Below are positions 1 through 11,707 of a DNA stretch of 64,000 bases, in pieces. The stretch's first letter is position 1. Every line of letters begins with the position of its first letter. The notes beneath the pieces are model-generated. The model was not told the DNA's origin. It saw only the letters and a program-made list of their open reading frames with translations, and did no database searches. Position numbers and translations under genes: made by a program. Origin of the DNA: Cyanophora paradoxa (Eukaryota; Glaucocystophyceae; Cyanophorales; Cyanophoraceae); NCBI GenBank assembly GCA_004431415.1, contig QPMI01000154.1, positions 1 through 64,000 of the forward strand, written 5' to 3'.

Positions 1-227
1 TGGGCCAGGCTAAGTGATTATGATCGCGCTCAGTTTGTCAAGGCATCTAAGCTAATCCGAGAGACAAAACCAGACATTATGTGGGGATTGTACAAAAAGA
101 AAGAGCTGCTAGGATTGCTCAGGCTGCAGCCCAAAATTCTACGCAGCCACAAAATGTGGAGTTATCACCAGCAGATGACCTTGATCTGGACTTATCGATA
201 TCAGAGGCGGATGGGCCGGGCTTTTGA
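1..227 (+). pseudogene. ExoX C-terminal-like protein, copy A, 5' part missing
   Basis: This is the 3' part of the gene seen complete at 22,968-23,303; the window starts at about its 37th codon. One A is missing from the run near position 97 relative to copy B, which shifts the frame for the last 40 or so codons. The loss is in a homopolymer and may be a consensus error. The TGA at 225-227 is in the original frame. Confidence 0.6.
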
Positions 228-277
228 ACTCTGAACTAGGCTTAAAGAGATCGCAATCTCAGATTGTAAAGAAAGAC

Positions 278-846
278 ATGGAAGTCACAATTCCAGAGGT
301 TCCTGAAGGCGCTGTAGCAATCCCGCTTGGTGGAATTCGCAATCGCCGCAAAGTCATCATTGCTTATGCTCTTGTTTCACAGGAAGATGCTGATCGTGTG
401 CTTGGATTTCGCTGGAGTTTAGATAATGGATACGCCAAAACCATCATCAATGGTAAGAAGGTAAGAATGCATAATTTCATCAGTGGCGAGTTGGAGAATG
501 GTTTAACTGTTGATCATATAAATCTGAACAAACTTGATAATAGACGCGAAAATTTTCGACTGGCAACAAAGCGGCAGCAGACTCTAAACCAGAATCGGCG
601 GGTCACAAACACCAGCGGTTTCATTGGTGTTCATTCAATCAGCAGCTTGGTAAATGGAAAGCATACTATCAGATAAACGGACATCGGAAACACATCGGCT
701 ACTATACTACTGCTGAAGCTGCTGCTAAAGCCAGAGACACCTATGCCCTTCATCATACGTCCGCCGAGGATAAGCCATTTCTGCATCTGAATTTTACAAC
801 CGAATCCTCTGGCCACCCATCGCATTCTTCATCTGCGACCCAGTAA
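278..846 (+). pseudogene. HNH/AP2 homing-type endonuclease, copy A (frameshifted)
   Basis: Same gene as 23,354-23,923 in element B, where it is described. The HNH part is intact (VDHINLNKLDNRRENFRL). A T is missing near 629, in the linker between HNH and AP2 parts, so the annotated frame stops at 676, while the AP2 half continues open in another frame to the TAA at 844-846. The start ATG at 278 aligns with the first residues of the paralogue at 17,133. The single missing base lies in a T-run, so a consensus error is as likely as a real break. Confidence 0.75.
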
Positions 847-1424
847 CATTTGGCTCGAAAACATTTGGAGTTGCAGGTTTTACTTCGGCAGAGTCAAGCG
901 ATTGCTCGGCTTTAGCTTTTTCGTTTTTCAGATACCGCAAATCCGGCACGTCCATGGGTCTGTGCTTAAACATCTCGCTTCGCAACATCTCGCGGATCTT
1001 AGCTCTTTCTTGCTTATTTTACATATGATTCGATATTAGCCGACCTCGCTTCTAGATCACGCAATTTGGCAGCCAACTCGTCAATCTGACTTTTTGACAC
1101 TGTTGCTGTCTTGATTTTCGGCCCTGAATAACGTGGTTCAGACGCCATGGCTTGGATAATTCTAGCAGCATCATCATCAATATCGTACTGCATTTCAGAT
1201 ACAGTTTTGACCTGGCTTTGTCGGTCGTCAACCGCACTGGCATTAGCTGCTGCCGAGGCGATCGTTTTAGCAACGGGTGCATTAAGACGTGGGTCACTAG
1301 CTAGTTCACCGCTAGGAGCAGCAACAGCTGCGCCCTCTGTCGCACCACTTTCGATGAGAGGGGCGTTTGGCTCTGGGAGCACCCTTCGTTCACGAAAACC
1401 CTTTCTTGGAATCCCACGTGGCAT
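794..1424 (-). pseudogene. Coiled-coil protein of unknown function, copy A (frameshifted)
   Basis: Equivalent to the 210-residue gene at 23,871-24,503 in element B. The first 136 codons are identical. Bases are missing near 1,018 (TTATTTTACAT here, TTATCTTTTACAT in B), which shifts the frame; the remaining C-terminal third is open in another frame down to 794. The 3' end overlaps the convergent HNH gene, as in element B. Confidence 0.6.
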
Positions 1425-1490
1425 CTTCTGTTCTTATGCTAAGATTTTAAAACGCTTCTTTTTAGAGATAACAGGCGAAGACTCTTCTTT

Positions 1491-2165
1491 TTAGACTCTC
1501 TTCTTGTCTTGTCTTAGCCATTTAGAGAAACGAAAACTCTTATCTTCAACAGCTTTATCAACATACCAGGCAGTATCATACTTCGTTCCATCAAGGACTA
1601 GGCACTGATAATCATGCGCCCAAGTCTCGAACAAAGCAATAAACTCATCTTTCGGGAGATGACTAAATTCTCTATAAATTGCCTCGAGCTCGGTATGATT
1701 AGAGTAACTGAAGAAAAAACAATAGTCGGAGTTCGATCTTATAGATTGACTCAATGCTGTAAGCTTTTGGGTCATAAGAATCGTACTGATATTAAAATGA
1801 CGACCTTGTGTAAAAAGTCGATTAACGGTCTTGCTATTTCGCAGATCAACAGTTTCAGAGGCAGCAACGAGATCATCCAATACAAGCAATATCTGCGGCG
1901 CTTTCTTTTTGTTTTCAATCAAATTTCGCTGTGAATCAATGATTTCTGCAACGATAGATGGCTGAAAATCGTCGTAAAGCTCTTTAGTTATTGCAGAGTA
2001 TTCACCATTGAATTTGGTGGCCGTAAACACTACGACGCGATTGATCTTTGGATAAAGCAGTCGAAGCAAATGCTTTGTGCAATAGAAAGACTTCCCACTA
2101 TTAGACTTTGAAATGAATAGGGCTTTGAATGGAACCCTCATATCGCTAGGCTGGAACTGATCCAT
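1491..2165 (-). CDS. FtsK/HerA-type DNA packaging ATPase, copy A
   Basis: Same enzyme as at 24,513-25,274 in element B: a genome-packaging ATPase of the A32/FtsK-HerA group that would pump DNA into the capsid. Walker A (SKSNSGKS), Walker B (ILLVLDD) and the following TQK sensor-like motif are intact. The ATG at 2,165 is preferred over an in-frame TTG seven codons upstream. This copy lacks the 11-residue in-frame insert after FSKW that element B carries. Soon after that point the sequence differs by small indels from B, so the tail here is short and ends at 1,491. The catalytic part is complete, so this copy may be functional if the tail is dispensable. Confidence 0.85.
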   Translation of the reverse strand: MDQFQPSDMRVPFKALFISKSNSGKSFYCTKHLLRLLYPKINRVVVFTATKFNGEYSAITKELYDDFQPSIVAEIIDSQRNLIENKKKAPQILLVLDDLVAASETVDLRNSKTVNRLFTQGRHFNISTILMTQKLTALSQSIRSNSDYCFFFSYSNHTELEAIYREFSHLPKDEFIALFETWAHDYQCLVLDGTKYDTAWYVDKAVEDKSFRFSKWLRQDKKRV

Positions 2166-2227
2166 CAAAAAATAGTCGGCAGACAAGCTGCCTCGGCTGC
2201 GCCCAACTACCGAGATTAGCAGATTCT

Positions 2228-3598
2228 CTAGAGGTTAACTTTGCGAAGACCCGCAGCATCAACAATTAGGACAGTGTGCAGGAGAGCGCGAATTTGGACG
2301 TAAATCTTGTTGTTAGCATCATACGCAGCAGGGTTCATGATATTCAGGAAGCAGCTGCTCGAGTTCGTCAGATCTACGAAACCAGTTTGAGCAGCATTTC
2401 GGATCGATTTATCCCCACTAATGCAAAATGGCAAACCAGTCAGAACATATCGATTAAGAGGCGCGTCGAGATTTGAGCACTTGAAGACATCAGCGATGAG
2501 TTCAGCACCTTGCAATAGAGGAACAGGCTCGTTTGAATAAAGCCGCTGGCCATTCAATTCGCAGGAAATAGTGATATCACGAGTATTCGCCTCGGTTTTG
2601 AGGACACTGTGTTTTCCGTCAGTTTGGTTCATGTTTGGCTGTTTGCGAATGCTAACGAACAGACCGTAGCAAAGTCCACTGATTTGAGACAGATTAATCC
2701 GGGTGGGCGCTCCCGCACCAGCATATGTAATTGAATCAGCATCAACCCAGCCGACATCGGTAGCGGGAATGGCAATCCCCGAAGATTTGACTTTCTCAAT
2801 CACCTGGGCAAAAGTGGCCTCATCAACATTGATGCAGTGAGCTATAATCTTCGGATTCGAAAGCTCGGGTTTTTCAGGAGTGACAGTGAGGACATTGGGA
2901 GTTATATTCTGGCCGATGTTTGCAGGGGATGCAGCAGCGGCTCCCACGCTCCCGAGTCCATCTTCTTTAGTCGCATCACCGCCTATGGCATATTCCGTTA
3001 CAAACCTACCACCATAGCTGGTCTCAACAAAGCCCTGGGCACGATCACGGAACCAAACCTCGACAGACACCTCGCCAGAAAGAGCACCAATTGGGAGCAC
3101 AGAACCCTCCCATGGACAGGGGATTTTTACACTGAAAATACCTCCAGTGCGATTTGTCCCCTGAGGTGGTGTTCCATGTAGCCAGCCACCTGACCGGTAT
3201 TTCTTTTTGAGCTGAGCATCATCATTGAAATCAGAGCGCTGTGAACAAGCCAGTCCTCAGGGACGATGTAGCTGTAGGAAGCATATTTGATTTCAATTCG
3301 CTTTACAAGAGCACCAACAGACCGCAGATAACCAGTGCGAACAGGTCAGTGTCACAGTAAAAGCGGTCAGCTCGGGCAGGGTAAACTGGAGTTCAAGCCC
3401 TGAAGGAAATTGTAACGGGGTAGAATAAGTAACTCTTTCCGAAGCAGTCTCCATAGTCATTGCTAGGGTTGACAACGACACGACAGGCTTGTTTGGCTGG
3501 TTAGACTAACATAAGCTGTTATTCATAAAGAAATCTAGCTTCTGCGGAGTTGTGAGCAGCTCTTTAGACAAGACGTTGCAAGTTCTGGGTAACTCCAT
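2228..3598 (-). pseudogene. Double jelly-roll major capsid protein, copy A (frameshifted)
   Basis: Corresponds to 25,337-26,724 in element B, where the family assignment is argued. The last 290 codons (2,228-3,100) are intact and identical to B. The N-terminal third (3,100-3,598) is broken by several one-base losses, for example at doublets near 3,343, 3,356 and 3,435, as well as the break it shares with B near 3,440. The dense losses without matching substitutions point to poor consensus here. Confidence 0.75.
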
Positions 3599-3720
3599 TG
3601 AAGTGTTTATAATTCAACGGAAGAAAATAATTCAGGCTTAGCGCCGCGAGCCAGCTTGGCGCAGCGGTCGCTGTGCGGAGCCAAGTGGCTCCTGCTTCGC
3701 TTGTCTGCGACTCTGGCGAC

Positions 3721-4649
3721 TCAGTTGACGATTGATCCAGGATATGTTTTGACTTTCTGGAGCTGAAGCTTGGCGAGCTCGTAGACAACATCGCATTGGG
3801 TTCATCTGGCCATAACGAATTTCGAGTATAATGAGACAGACCTCCATTTAATCAGCATTCGCTGCATAAATCGTAATCTCATAGTCACAGAGTAGAGGTC
3901 CAGCTTTGAATAAATATACTTGTACAAGGATGTGCTTCAGTTGATATAGTATGCTATCTCGCTGGACGAAGGACGCTTGGAATGCTCAGCTTCGAGAAGA
4001 GCCAGTATTGACGTGTTCGGCATACTGACAAGGTCACCAATTTCAGGAATTCGTAGGAGCACATGATCATCAGGAGTGACATCAGGCTCATAAGCGCCTG
4101 CTATATATTCAGTATTTATAGATAATGTCTTTGACCGAATCGGTAGAATCGATCTCAGCCCTAGAAGCTTTGCAGTTCGCTGAGCCCTTGCAACGGCCTG
4201 GTAGTTTCTGACTTCCCGCCCACCCTGGTTCGTTGGCAACATCAGAGCAATAAAGAACTCGAAGTTAGCTGTGAACCCTATTAATTTGATCGCTGAATTA
4301 TACGTGCACGTGATACCTGTTCCGTCAACCTTTCGTTTATCTCTGTCACAAGCGAGGTAGTCGTAATTTCCAGGTGGAATTGCAATGTTATTCCACGCTC
4401 CAAATCCGGCCTGAGGTGGGTCGGGTCCTTCATTAGTGGGATCATATTTGCACCAATATATATAGGTGTTAAAGACTAAATCCTCTGCCGATCGAGTACA
4501 TCGATTGTGCTCATAGTGTTGGGGATCTCAGCTGATACCAAGCGCACGGCTTTCACATCCTGATAAATTTAGGCAGTCTTACTTTAAATTCGAGGTGGAT
4601 GTCAGCTCCTCGCTTGGTGACTTGCAATGCAGACGTAGTCCGTAGGCAT
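3721..4649 (-). pseudogene. Penton-like minor capsid protein, copy A (frameshifted)
   Basis: Copy of the gene at 26,855-27,811. A central part is readable (3,937-4,242), but there are at least ten single-base losses between 3,725 and 4,650, most in runs of two to four identical bases. There is one substitution near 4,147 (C here, T in B). I interpret this as low-quality consensus or, less likely, as decay. Confidence 0.7.
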
Positions 4650-4675
4650 CTTTTTTATATCAGTTAGAGAATAAA

Positions 4676-5589
4676 ATGGTCAAAGACAAGCATCGACGCT
4701 GCGCCAGGCTTACCTTTGACAGCAGAGACAGAAGGCCAATCGATTCAGAGGCAAACTTCGTGCTCGAAATCAATGAACCGATAATCAATCCAGTTGCTGT
4801 TCGACTAACCAGTGTGAGTTCGCAAACAGCCTTTACACCAGCATTAAAGCTGAGTATCTTTCCATCACCTTTCCCTACTTGGAACGCAAAACGTGGAGGT
4901 GTTTGAGCCTGGCATAATTACGACTGCAAATCTGGGCGAAACAGATATTTACAACTTTGGCCTATCATTTAATATTGAGCTAGAAGGGATTTCAATTGCG
5001 TATTTTAAACTATTTCGAGACCCAGAGACGCTGAAAATGTCTGCGTATTGCAACGTTCCTGCACACTGACCTGCCAGTTCAAAGCCTTATCGAATCTGCT
5101 CGGGCTGAACCGAAATGAGCCCCTCCAGCTGTCTCCTATTGTGCTTGAAGGGCCGCAAAGACCAGCAACTGCAGCTGAGCGGTATCTAGAGGTTGCTGGC
5201 ATTCCAGTGACACCTGCTCACCTGAGTACGGCGTGGATTTCACCGGAAGAATGCAGAGTATAGCACTTGGTTACGCCGTCGAATTTCCAAAGATAATCGA
5301 CATGAACAGCGACCAGTACCTCTTCCTTGTCTGCGAAGAGCTACGGCCGTTTGCTTCGAAGCTTCGCCGTGGGGCTAAATCAATGTGTAATTACGGGCTC
5401 GCTCGAATCCAGATGAGCCAGGATGTTGGCAAGTTCGTTTATATAAATCAGGAAAATGACGGCGAGTGGATCCACATCGAAGAGCGCCTGGTGCTGACCT
5501 CTCTGCGACTGCGCATTGTCGACAGAGATGGTGATGACGTCTCTCTGAATGGCCTGCCTTGGTCTGGTGAACTGCAATTTCTAGTTTAG
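4676..5589 (+). pseudogene. Second minor capsid-like protein, copy A (frameshifted)
   Basis: Copy of the gene at 27,839-28,756. The start region and the last 118 codons (5,233-5,589) are intact. One-base losses near 4,811, 4,884, 5,056 and 5,219 break the frame into four pieces, each still matching element B at the protein level. Confidence 0.7.
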
Positions 5590-7056
5590 GTAACGTCCCG
5601 AAATCAAGCCGGAACGCGTTCACATTTATAAATTCGTTTGTTATAATTTGCACATAGTTATACACCTGTGGGGTGATCAAGTGCGAGTCACTATGCATTA
5701 TATCGAAGCCTGTCATAGATGGGTTTGCAGCAAGCACATTGGCTAGGACCGTATTTTCAAATAGTGACCCGTCTCGTAAATATCCTAAATTGGTCAGAAT
5801 GCTGAAATTAAATAGGACTCCGGCGGCAAAGGCTGGCCCATACATAATTATTTGATGTAGCTCAAAAGGCTTAGGAAACTCGACTTTGATCCAGGGATTA
5901 GGTAAAGTGCCCCCTTGGAACCCTGTTGAGTTAGGTCGAACGTGAGAAGGTGGGTGCAATTCCTCAAAGTCGTTGCTTGTGATGTTTGCATCTGGAATTA
6001 TAAACCAGTTGACATCAAATGGCGGCTCAACTGTTAAGGTAGACGATATGATAAGTCTCTCATCGTTCAGTAGGTCGTAGTTCGCCAGTAGAAAGCTGCA
6101 GAGTGCATTTATTTTAGCATTTATTCGGTTTGTTTCAGCCATAAATCAGTCGTGGAAATCAAATAAGAAATATTCGAAGGGGAGGCATCATCAAGCTTGC
6201 TCATAACTGCAGCTGGCAGCGGAACACTTAAACGCCAGTATCTAGTTAAATTTCTATCTGCATCAACTGGAAGCAGCTCCTGCATTTGAAAGTGCGATTC
6301 CAGCTCGCTCCCAGCCATTAGCATAGAAATAATTGGGCTGCCTGAGAGGGATAAGATCCAGCCAGGGCGCCCAGCCTGACGTCTCCGCATTCGAAAAGCC
6401 TGCAGTCAGTTGCTCACTGGCTTGGACCTCACCACAGCTGATGCTCACAAGAACAATTGGATCCTCTGCATCATAAATTTGCTGGCGTGGCTTAGCGCTG
6501 CAACTGAGGGATTATTTAAACAGGCGATGGCCCCATCAACAAGGTTTTTGTCTCCTAGAACCTTCGGTGGAAAGAATGTTGGCGCTGCAGAAGATGCTCT
6601 AACTGCATCACGAATCAGCGTGCTCGAGTATGGCCCATCTTTGGTGAAAACTACGGGCTGCATCCGAACTGTATCAAACGCTGTAATTAATATGTCTTTG
6701 GTCGATTCTGCAATTGTGTAGTCTAGGCAACGTCTGTGAGCACCGACTCCAGAGGGTTTCCATCATAGCGGCTTCCTGAGAGCAAGCTTGTGAGTGATCT
6801 CGGATTTGCGAATATTACAGGTAGGTTCGTTTGATATAAACTGAAGATATCACCTGCAGAATATCGATAAGCGAGAACAGAGCCTGGAGTTGATGGATAG
6901 CCAAACCGGCCGCTATTATTGCCCCTGTTGAGGTGCCTGCAAAGAAATCAAACAGCTGTGGAATTGCTTTCCAGTAATCGCCTCGATCCGCTGTAGAATT
7001 CGGGCAATGACTATGCCACGAGCACCTCCACCTGATAGTGAGAGAATGACCTTCAT
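5581..7056 (-). pseudogene. Patatin-like phospholipase, copy A (frameshifted)
   Basis: Copy of the gene at 28,748-30,231. Here the nucleophile region GTSTG and the codons just after it are in frame, exactly where element B is broken. In turn, A carries its own one-base losses near 6,898, 6,967, 6,727, 6,367 and 6,124. Two adjacent substitutions near 5,695 change Gln in B to Ile here. The catalytic DGA motif is present (VDGAI, about 6,520-6,535). Confidence 0.75.
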
Positions 7057-7080
7057 TTTTAAAAGGGGGCTTATATAAAA

Positions 7081-10000
7081 ATGTCCTACATCTTGAAGAA
7101 GCCAGTACCACTTCGTAAAGCTCCAGATTTTGTGGATGATCGGCATATAAATATTCGCGTATTTGGGAGTACTCTAATTGACTACAATGCTGACAAAGAT
7201 ATACACCAGACTGAGTTTAATCGCCCAGCTGCATTAATTCTGCGCAACGCACATGTTGGCGCCCCAGATATTGCACAGAGATTTTGTCTGGGTCCAGCTG
7301 AGAATTATGTTGCTGAAATAATCGGATCCAGGGCGTTGCCGCGGCACCTGCGAATTGCCTCCTCAGGCACAGTTTCCAAATATGATTCTGGTAGATTAAT
7401 CTTTAGGCTCCAAAATGATAGAGGGGTCCACACATCAGCTCTACGTCTAATTGATGAATCCAATGCTGTCACAAACAAGACTGCGGCTCACATTACAGGG
7501 CGAATTCTCCTTGGCGAAGAGTCGCAGACAAGCCGAAGGCAAGGAGCCACTTGTGCTCCGCACAGCGACGCTGCGCCTGCTGGAATATCAGTGCTAGCAT
7601 CGCAAATCCAGCCGTTTCCCTGGGATCTACTTTTTACAGCTGCACGAGAAGCGAATATTTTATACGGTTTTGATGTAAATCAAATCGATACTGAGCCAGC
7701 CACCAGGTTAGATATTCCTGGATGCACCTTGGGCTCTATCCTGATTGAAGCTGACAGGCACCTGCTCCCTGCGTTGCATGACAGCTACGATCTAGGGCTC
7801 CGCACCAGGCAGTGGCGAAATATTCATGGAACAAATATTTATCAGGATGGTAAGAAGGTTAGCACTGAAGAGGAGGTGATCAACATTTTCAACTACTACT
7901 TCGGACCTATTCTCCCTATACCACCTATACCACCTCTTCCAGGGCTACCGAAGCCGCCAACCCGGACGGCCCAGGTCGAGAGCGAGTTGCTGATGAAACA
8001 GTTCCTTTCGGTCAACATATTGTCAGTTGGGAGCAAGTTCGCAATAAACCTATCTTCGAACCGAAAAAGCAAATAGATGAACAGTATTTACCTCCTGAAA
8101 TCGATATATTAGAGCTTGAAGAATACCAATTTGTCCCAGATGAGGAAGAGTATTTACCTGACGGTTTCGACCCGCAAGAGTATGAATATGATCAATATGA
8201 CCCCAATGAGGAAGAGTATTTACCCGATGGTTTAGATCCACAAGAGTATGAGTATGAACAGAACTATGAACCCACGAGGATTATTTAGCAGATGGCCTCG
8301 AGCCTCCTGCTGTTGAGTATGCGCAGCCTTATGAACACCATGAGGAATTATTGCCAGATGGTTTACAACCTGAGATTTTTGAGATGTACCTTGACTGGGA
8401 GCAGATCAACAATAAACCGCGAGATATCCACCAGAGGATCACAACCATGACTGGGATGAGATCTTAGGTAAACCTGAGAAATATCCACCTGAAGATCACA
8501 GGCATGATTGGGGCGATATTGATGGAATACCACCTGAGTTTCCGCCGGAAGACCATTTACATATTTGGAGCGAAATACGAGAGCAGCCACTTTTGCATCA
8601 GCAGGTAATGTTTTACTAGGAGATATTAACAATGGGGTAAGTCTCTACCAAAATATAGACACACCAGAAAGATTACAATTAAATGATTACTATGTGAATC
8701 GCAAAGGAATCGATGCAGGCACCACAATGGAAGGCGAATTATACATTAGACCCCCTACAAGAAATGGAATATTGGGACTTGGTGGTGGTATTGAAATTAA
8801 AGACACCAAACCAGGTATCTATCTTACCAGCTACTATGCAGATGACATCCCAATGACAGGAGGATTGATCTCTCTACCATCTGATCCAGCAAACTATGAT
8901 GATAAAAACGCAGCAATCCAAATTAATGTTACTGATGTGAGTGATTTAGATTCATCAAGACCGAAATTAATATTCAGCAGAGAGAGATTGTTACCAGATG
9001 CACTTTTGGGAACCGAGATGACTATAAACAATGCGAGGTTGCATGGATTAAAACGAATTATAATGGTGGAGTTGGTGAGGGAGTTTTAGAAATTAATCAG
9101 AGGGCAGCAGCAAAGAATATTCACAATGAGACCATATCAAGAGTGGTAACAGAGGATTATCTGAGAGACAATGGAGCAACAATCATCGCAGGAATTGCTG
9201 TGGAGGGTGCTTACCTTCCTCTCACTGGTGGAACTGTCACAGGTGATGTTCATGCTCCGAATTTCCTTGTTGATACTCCAAATGCTCAGACATTTCCTGT
9301 TGTTCACCCAGGTGCTGAATATATATTAGATGCAAACACTCCAATTAGTAGAGTCGAATTACCAACGAATTTCACCTTTAATCTTGTGGATGTGTTCCCA
9401 AACAGCCATAATCTCATGTATTTCTCTTCTGAGAATTACCTTTCAGGTGCATTTTCGCCCATTGAACTCTCCATACCAAAGCAAAAGGTGAGCTACAAAG
9501 AACTCACAGATGTCCCGGCAGGATTTAGTGGTAAATGGACTGATATTACGGAGAAGCCAACTTGGAGTAGTGTAGCATTCACAGGTGATTACTATGATTT
9601 ATCAAGAATTCCCGATTTCACCACTTATATACCTCGTTGGATTGATCAAAGTGTAATTATATCAGAATCTACACTCCCTTTCAATGGGACATGGGATAGA
9701 CTATTTACTAAACCGAATTTGCATGCTGTGGCTACAAGTGGTGACTACAATGATTTAACTAACACCCCTACTGCACCGACCTTGCATGCTGTGGCTACAA
9801 GTGGAAACTATAATGATCTCGTTAATACACCAAACTTGCATGCTGTGGCTACAAGCGGGAACTATGACGATTTAATTAACACACCCACTTCGCCACCTAC
9901 TCACAATCACAGCATAGAGTTGCTTACGAATTTCGGTAATTATGTGAATGCAAATGCATATGTGCAACAGGGGACAGCGAATGTAGTCATTCCTGCCGGA

Positions 10001-10315
10001 GTCTATTACAAAGGGGATTTTACCACAGTATCGGGAACCGTTACATTTTCTACCCCATATAATAGTGATCCAATAGTTAATGCTACTCTCGAAAATGATA
10101 TTATCTTAACAAGTGTCAATTTTACAAACAGCATATATATCTCCGCTGAATTTGTGAGTGGGAACCGTGTTGGTTTCAAAAATAAATTCACTTGGATTGC
10201 TATATTTACTTGTTACTCGGACATCAATTATACGAATGTGCCCCAAAACGAAAGAACCCTTAAACTCCATTGGATTGCTGTCGGACCTCTCCAAAACAAT
10301 AATATTCTCACGTAA
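7081..10315 (+). pseudogene. Large phage-like fibre protein, copy A (frameshifted)
   Basis: Copy of the 1,079-codon gene at 30,256-33,495. Frame breaks from one-base losses lie near 7,962, 8,273, 8,420, 8,587 and 9,009; from 9,143 to the stop the frame is clean. Substitutions relative to B include one at about 7,910 (Leu here, Val in B). The in-frame 60-bp palindromic repeat (7,517-7,577) is present as in B, so it predates the split of the copies. Confidence 0.8.
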
Positions 10316-10335
10316 TTATAAAGAGCAATTTAAAG

Positions 10336-11292
10336 ATGACAACTGTATTCACGCCTGTGTTTTCTTTGAGTGCAAGTGCTGTCCACAATGTCCAACACAC
10401 TGTTTATGATTTATCTCCAAGCCACCCTTCGACTGAGACAGCGAAAACCGATTCTTTTAATGACCAAAGCATACTCAGAGTCAAAGAACTCCGAGCTGAC
10501 AAGGCTGATGGAGTCGTTAAAGCTACTCAAATGATCGTATCTAATCGACCCGCAATCTCTTCGGGGCTGGTCACCAAAGAAAATCTATATGAAGGTCAAC
10601 AGGATTCCAAAACGGCTTTTAATCCGGCTGATAGGAATTCGGCGGCTTTTCAAGTTTACAGTGGTGGGGCATGGATTGGGACTGGACTGAGTGTGAATGG
10701 GACAGTGACAGCGACTTCTTATGGGGCTGTGAGTGCAACCACTGGGACGTTTTCAGGTCTCTTGACAGGAAATGGTGGAGTGAAAACAACTTCTGTCGAT
10801 TCAGGAGCAGATTCTGATATAGTTTTGAAGCGAAATAATACAACGATAGCCACCATCACAACTTCTGGTCTCAGTTTGGCGGATACTAAATATTTGAAGG
10901 CTAATTTTTACCCATCATGTCGTGTTTATCATGCAACATCTACTGCTTATACAGCTGGTCAGGTGATCAAATGGGCAAACATTTACTACAATGTTGGGGG
11001 ATGCTATAATTCAGCTACTGGTATTTTCACATGCCCTGTGGCTGGGATGTATGGTGTATCTTTTGGTGCATATGCTGATTCATCTACCTGTGATGTTGTG
11101 TGTCGACACAACGGTTCATCTACATTTTTAAGTCTTTTGAGTATAAAAACAACTTCAACACAAGGAGGAAGCCCTTGTGCAACATTTAAAGCCAATTCGG
11201 GCGATTACTTTGATGTTGCTGTGTCCCAAGGGACAGCATCAATTATCGCAAGTCAACAGAGTTTCTGTGTTGCATTAATTTATGCAGTATAA
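10336..11292 (+). CDS. Fibre protein with C1q-like globular head, copy A (intact)
   Basis: A 318-residue protein, complete in this copy. Residues 1-75 form an anchor region shared with the fibres at 11,708 and 12,575 (motif LRVKELRADK, then VVKATQ). Residues 75-185 are low-complexity Gly/Thr/Ser-rich sequence typical of a trimeric shaft. Residues 190-318 resemble a C1q/TNF-like head: the pattern YNSATGIFTCPVAGMYGVSF matches the family's core strand signature (Y-x-tG-x-Fts-P-x-x-G-x-Y). Cysteines are unusually frequent in the head. The likely role is receptor binding at the virion surface. It is preceded by a TTATAA-type promoter 20 bp before the ATG and followed by an 82-codon gene 21 bp downstream. 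Function is inferred from fold-like patterns and context only. Confidence 0.8.
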   Translation: MTTVFTPVFSLSASAVHNVQHTVYDLSPSHPSTETAKTDSFNDQSILRVKELRADKADGVVKATQMIVSNRPAISSGLVTKENLYEGQQDSKTAFNPADRNSAAFQVYSGGAWIGTGLSVNGTVTATSYGAVSATTGTFSGLLTGNGGVKTTSVDSGADSDIVLKRNNTTIATITTSGLSLADTKYLKANFYPSCRVYHATSTAYTAGQVIKWANIYYNVGGCYNSATGIFTCPVAGMYGVSFGAYADSSTCDVVCRHNGSSTFLSLLSIKTTSTQGGSPCATFKANSGDYFDVAVSQGTASIIASQQSFCVALIYAV

Positions 11293-11313
11293 TAAAATGT
11301 TTTGCTATAATAA

Positions 11314-11562
11314 ATGTCGAACATCTACCAAGTGGTTCTAACTGATACTGAAAAACTGGGAATGGAATACTGTGCCTACTCTGTTCAGGATTGGATCGAT
11401 AATGCTGCTCATAATCGGGCGAGAATTGCGATTGATGAGATTGTGGACAAAGAAGTTAAATCGTGTATTGCCGCTGGAATTCCGATTCCACTCACAAAGG
11501 AAGCGATTGTAGAGCAAGCGTTTGCAAGGGGACTGTTCGAAAGGCAAGCGAAATTCCTGTGA
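11314..11562 (+). CDS. Small conserved fibre-cluster protein (82 aa), copy A
   Basis: Identical to 34,493-34,741 in element B. It is a short, soluble, mixed-charge protein with a predicted helical centre (QDWIDNAAHNRARIAIDEIV). That segment reminds me of small proteins encoded beside tail fibres in marine phages, but this is from memory and no search was possible. Its fixed place between fibre genes suggests a role in fibre folding or assembly. TATAATAA lies directly before its ATG. Confidence 0.7.
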   Translation: MSNIYQVVLTDTEKLGMEYCAYSVQDWIDNAAHNRARIAIDEIVDKEVKSCIAAGIPIPLTKEAIVEQAFARGLFERQAKFL

Positions 11563-11707
11563 GTGCTCCTATGTAAAGAACTCGAATTCGAAGAATGAGA
11601 GATGGGTTAATTGTTATTTTTCATAGATCATGCATAAGAAAGGCATGTATCTTGCATGTCCTTCTTGAAAGTCGTTTATTTTTCTTTCCTTCTTAGTAAA
11701 AGAAGCA

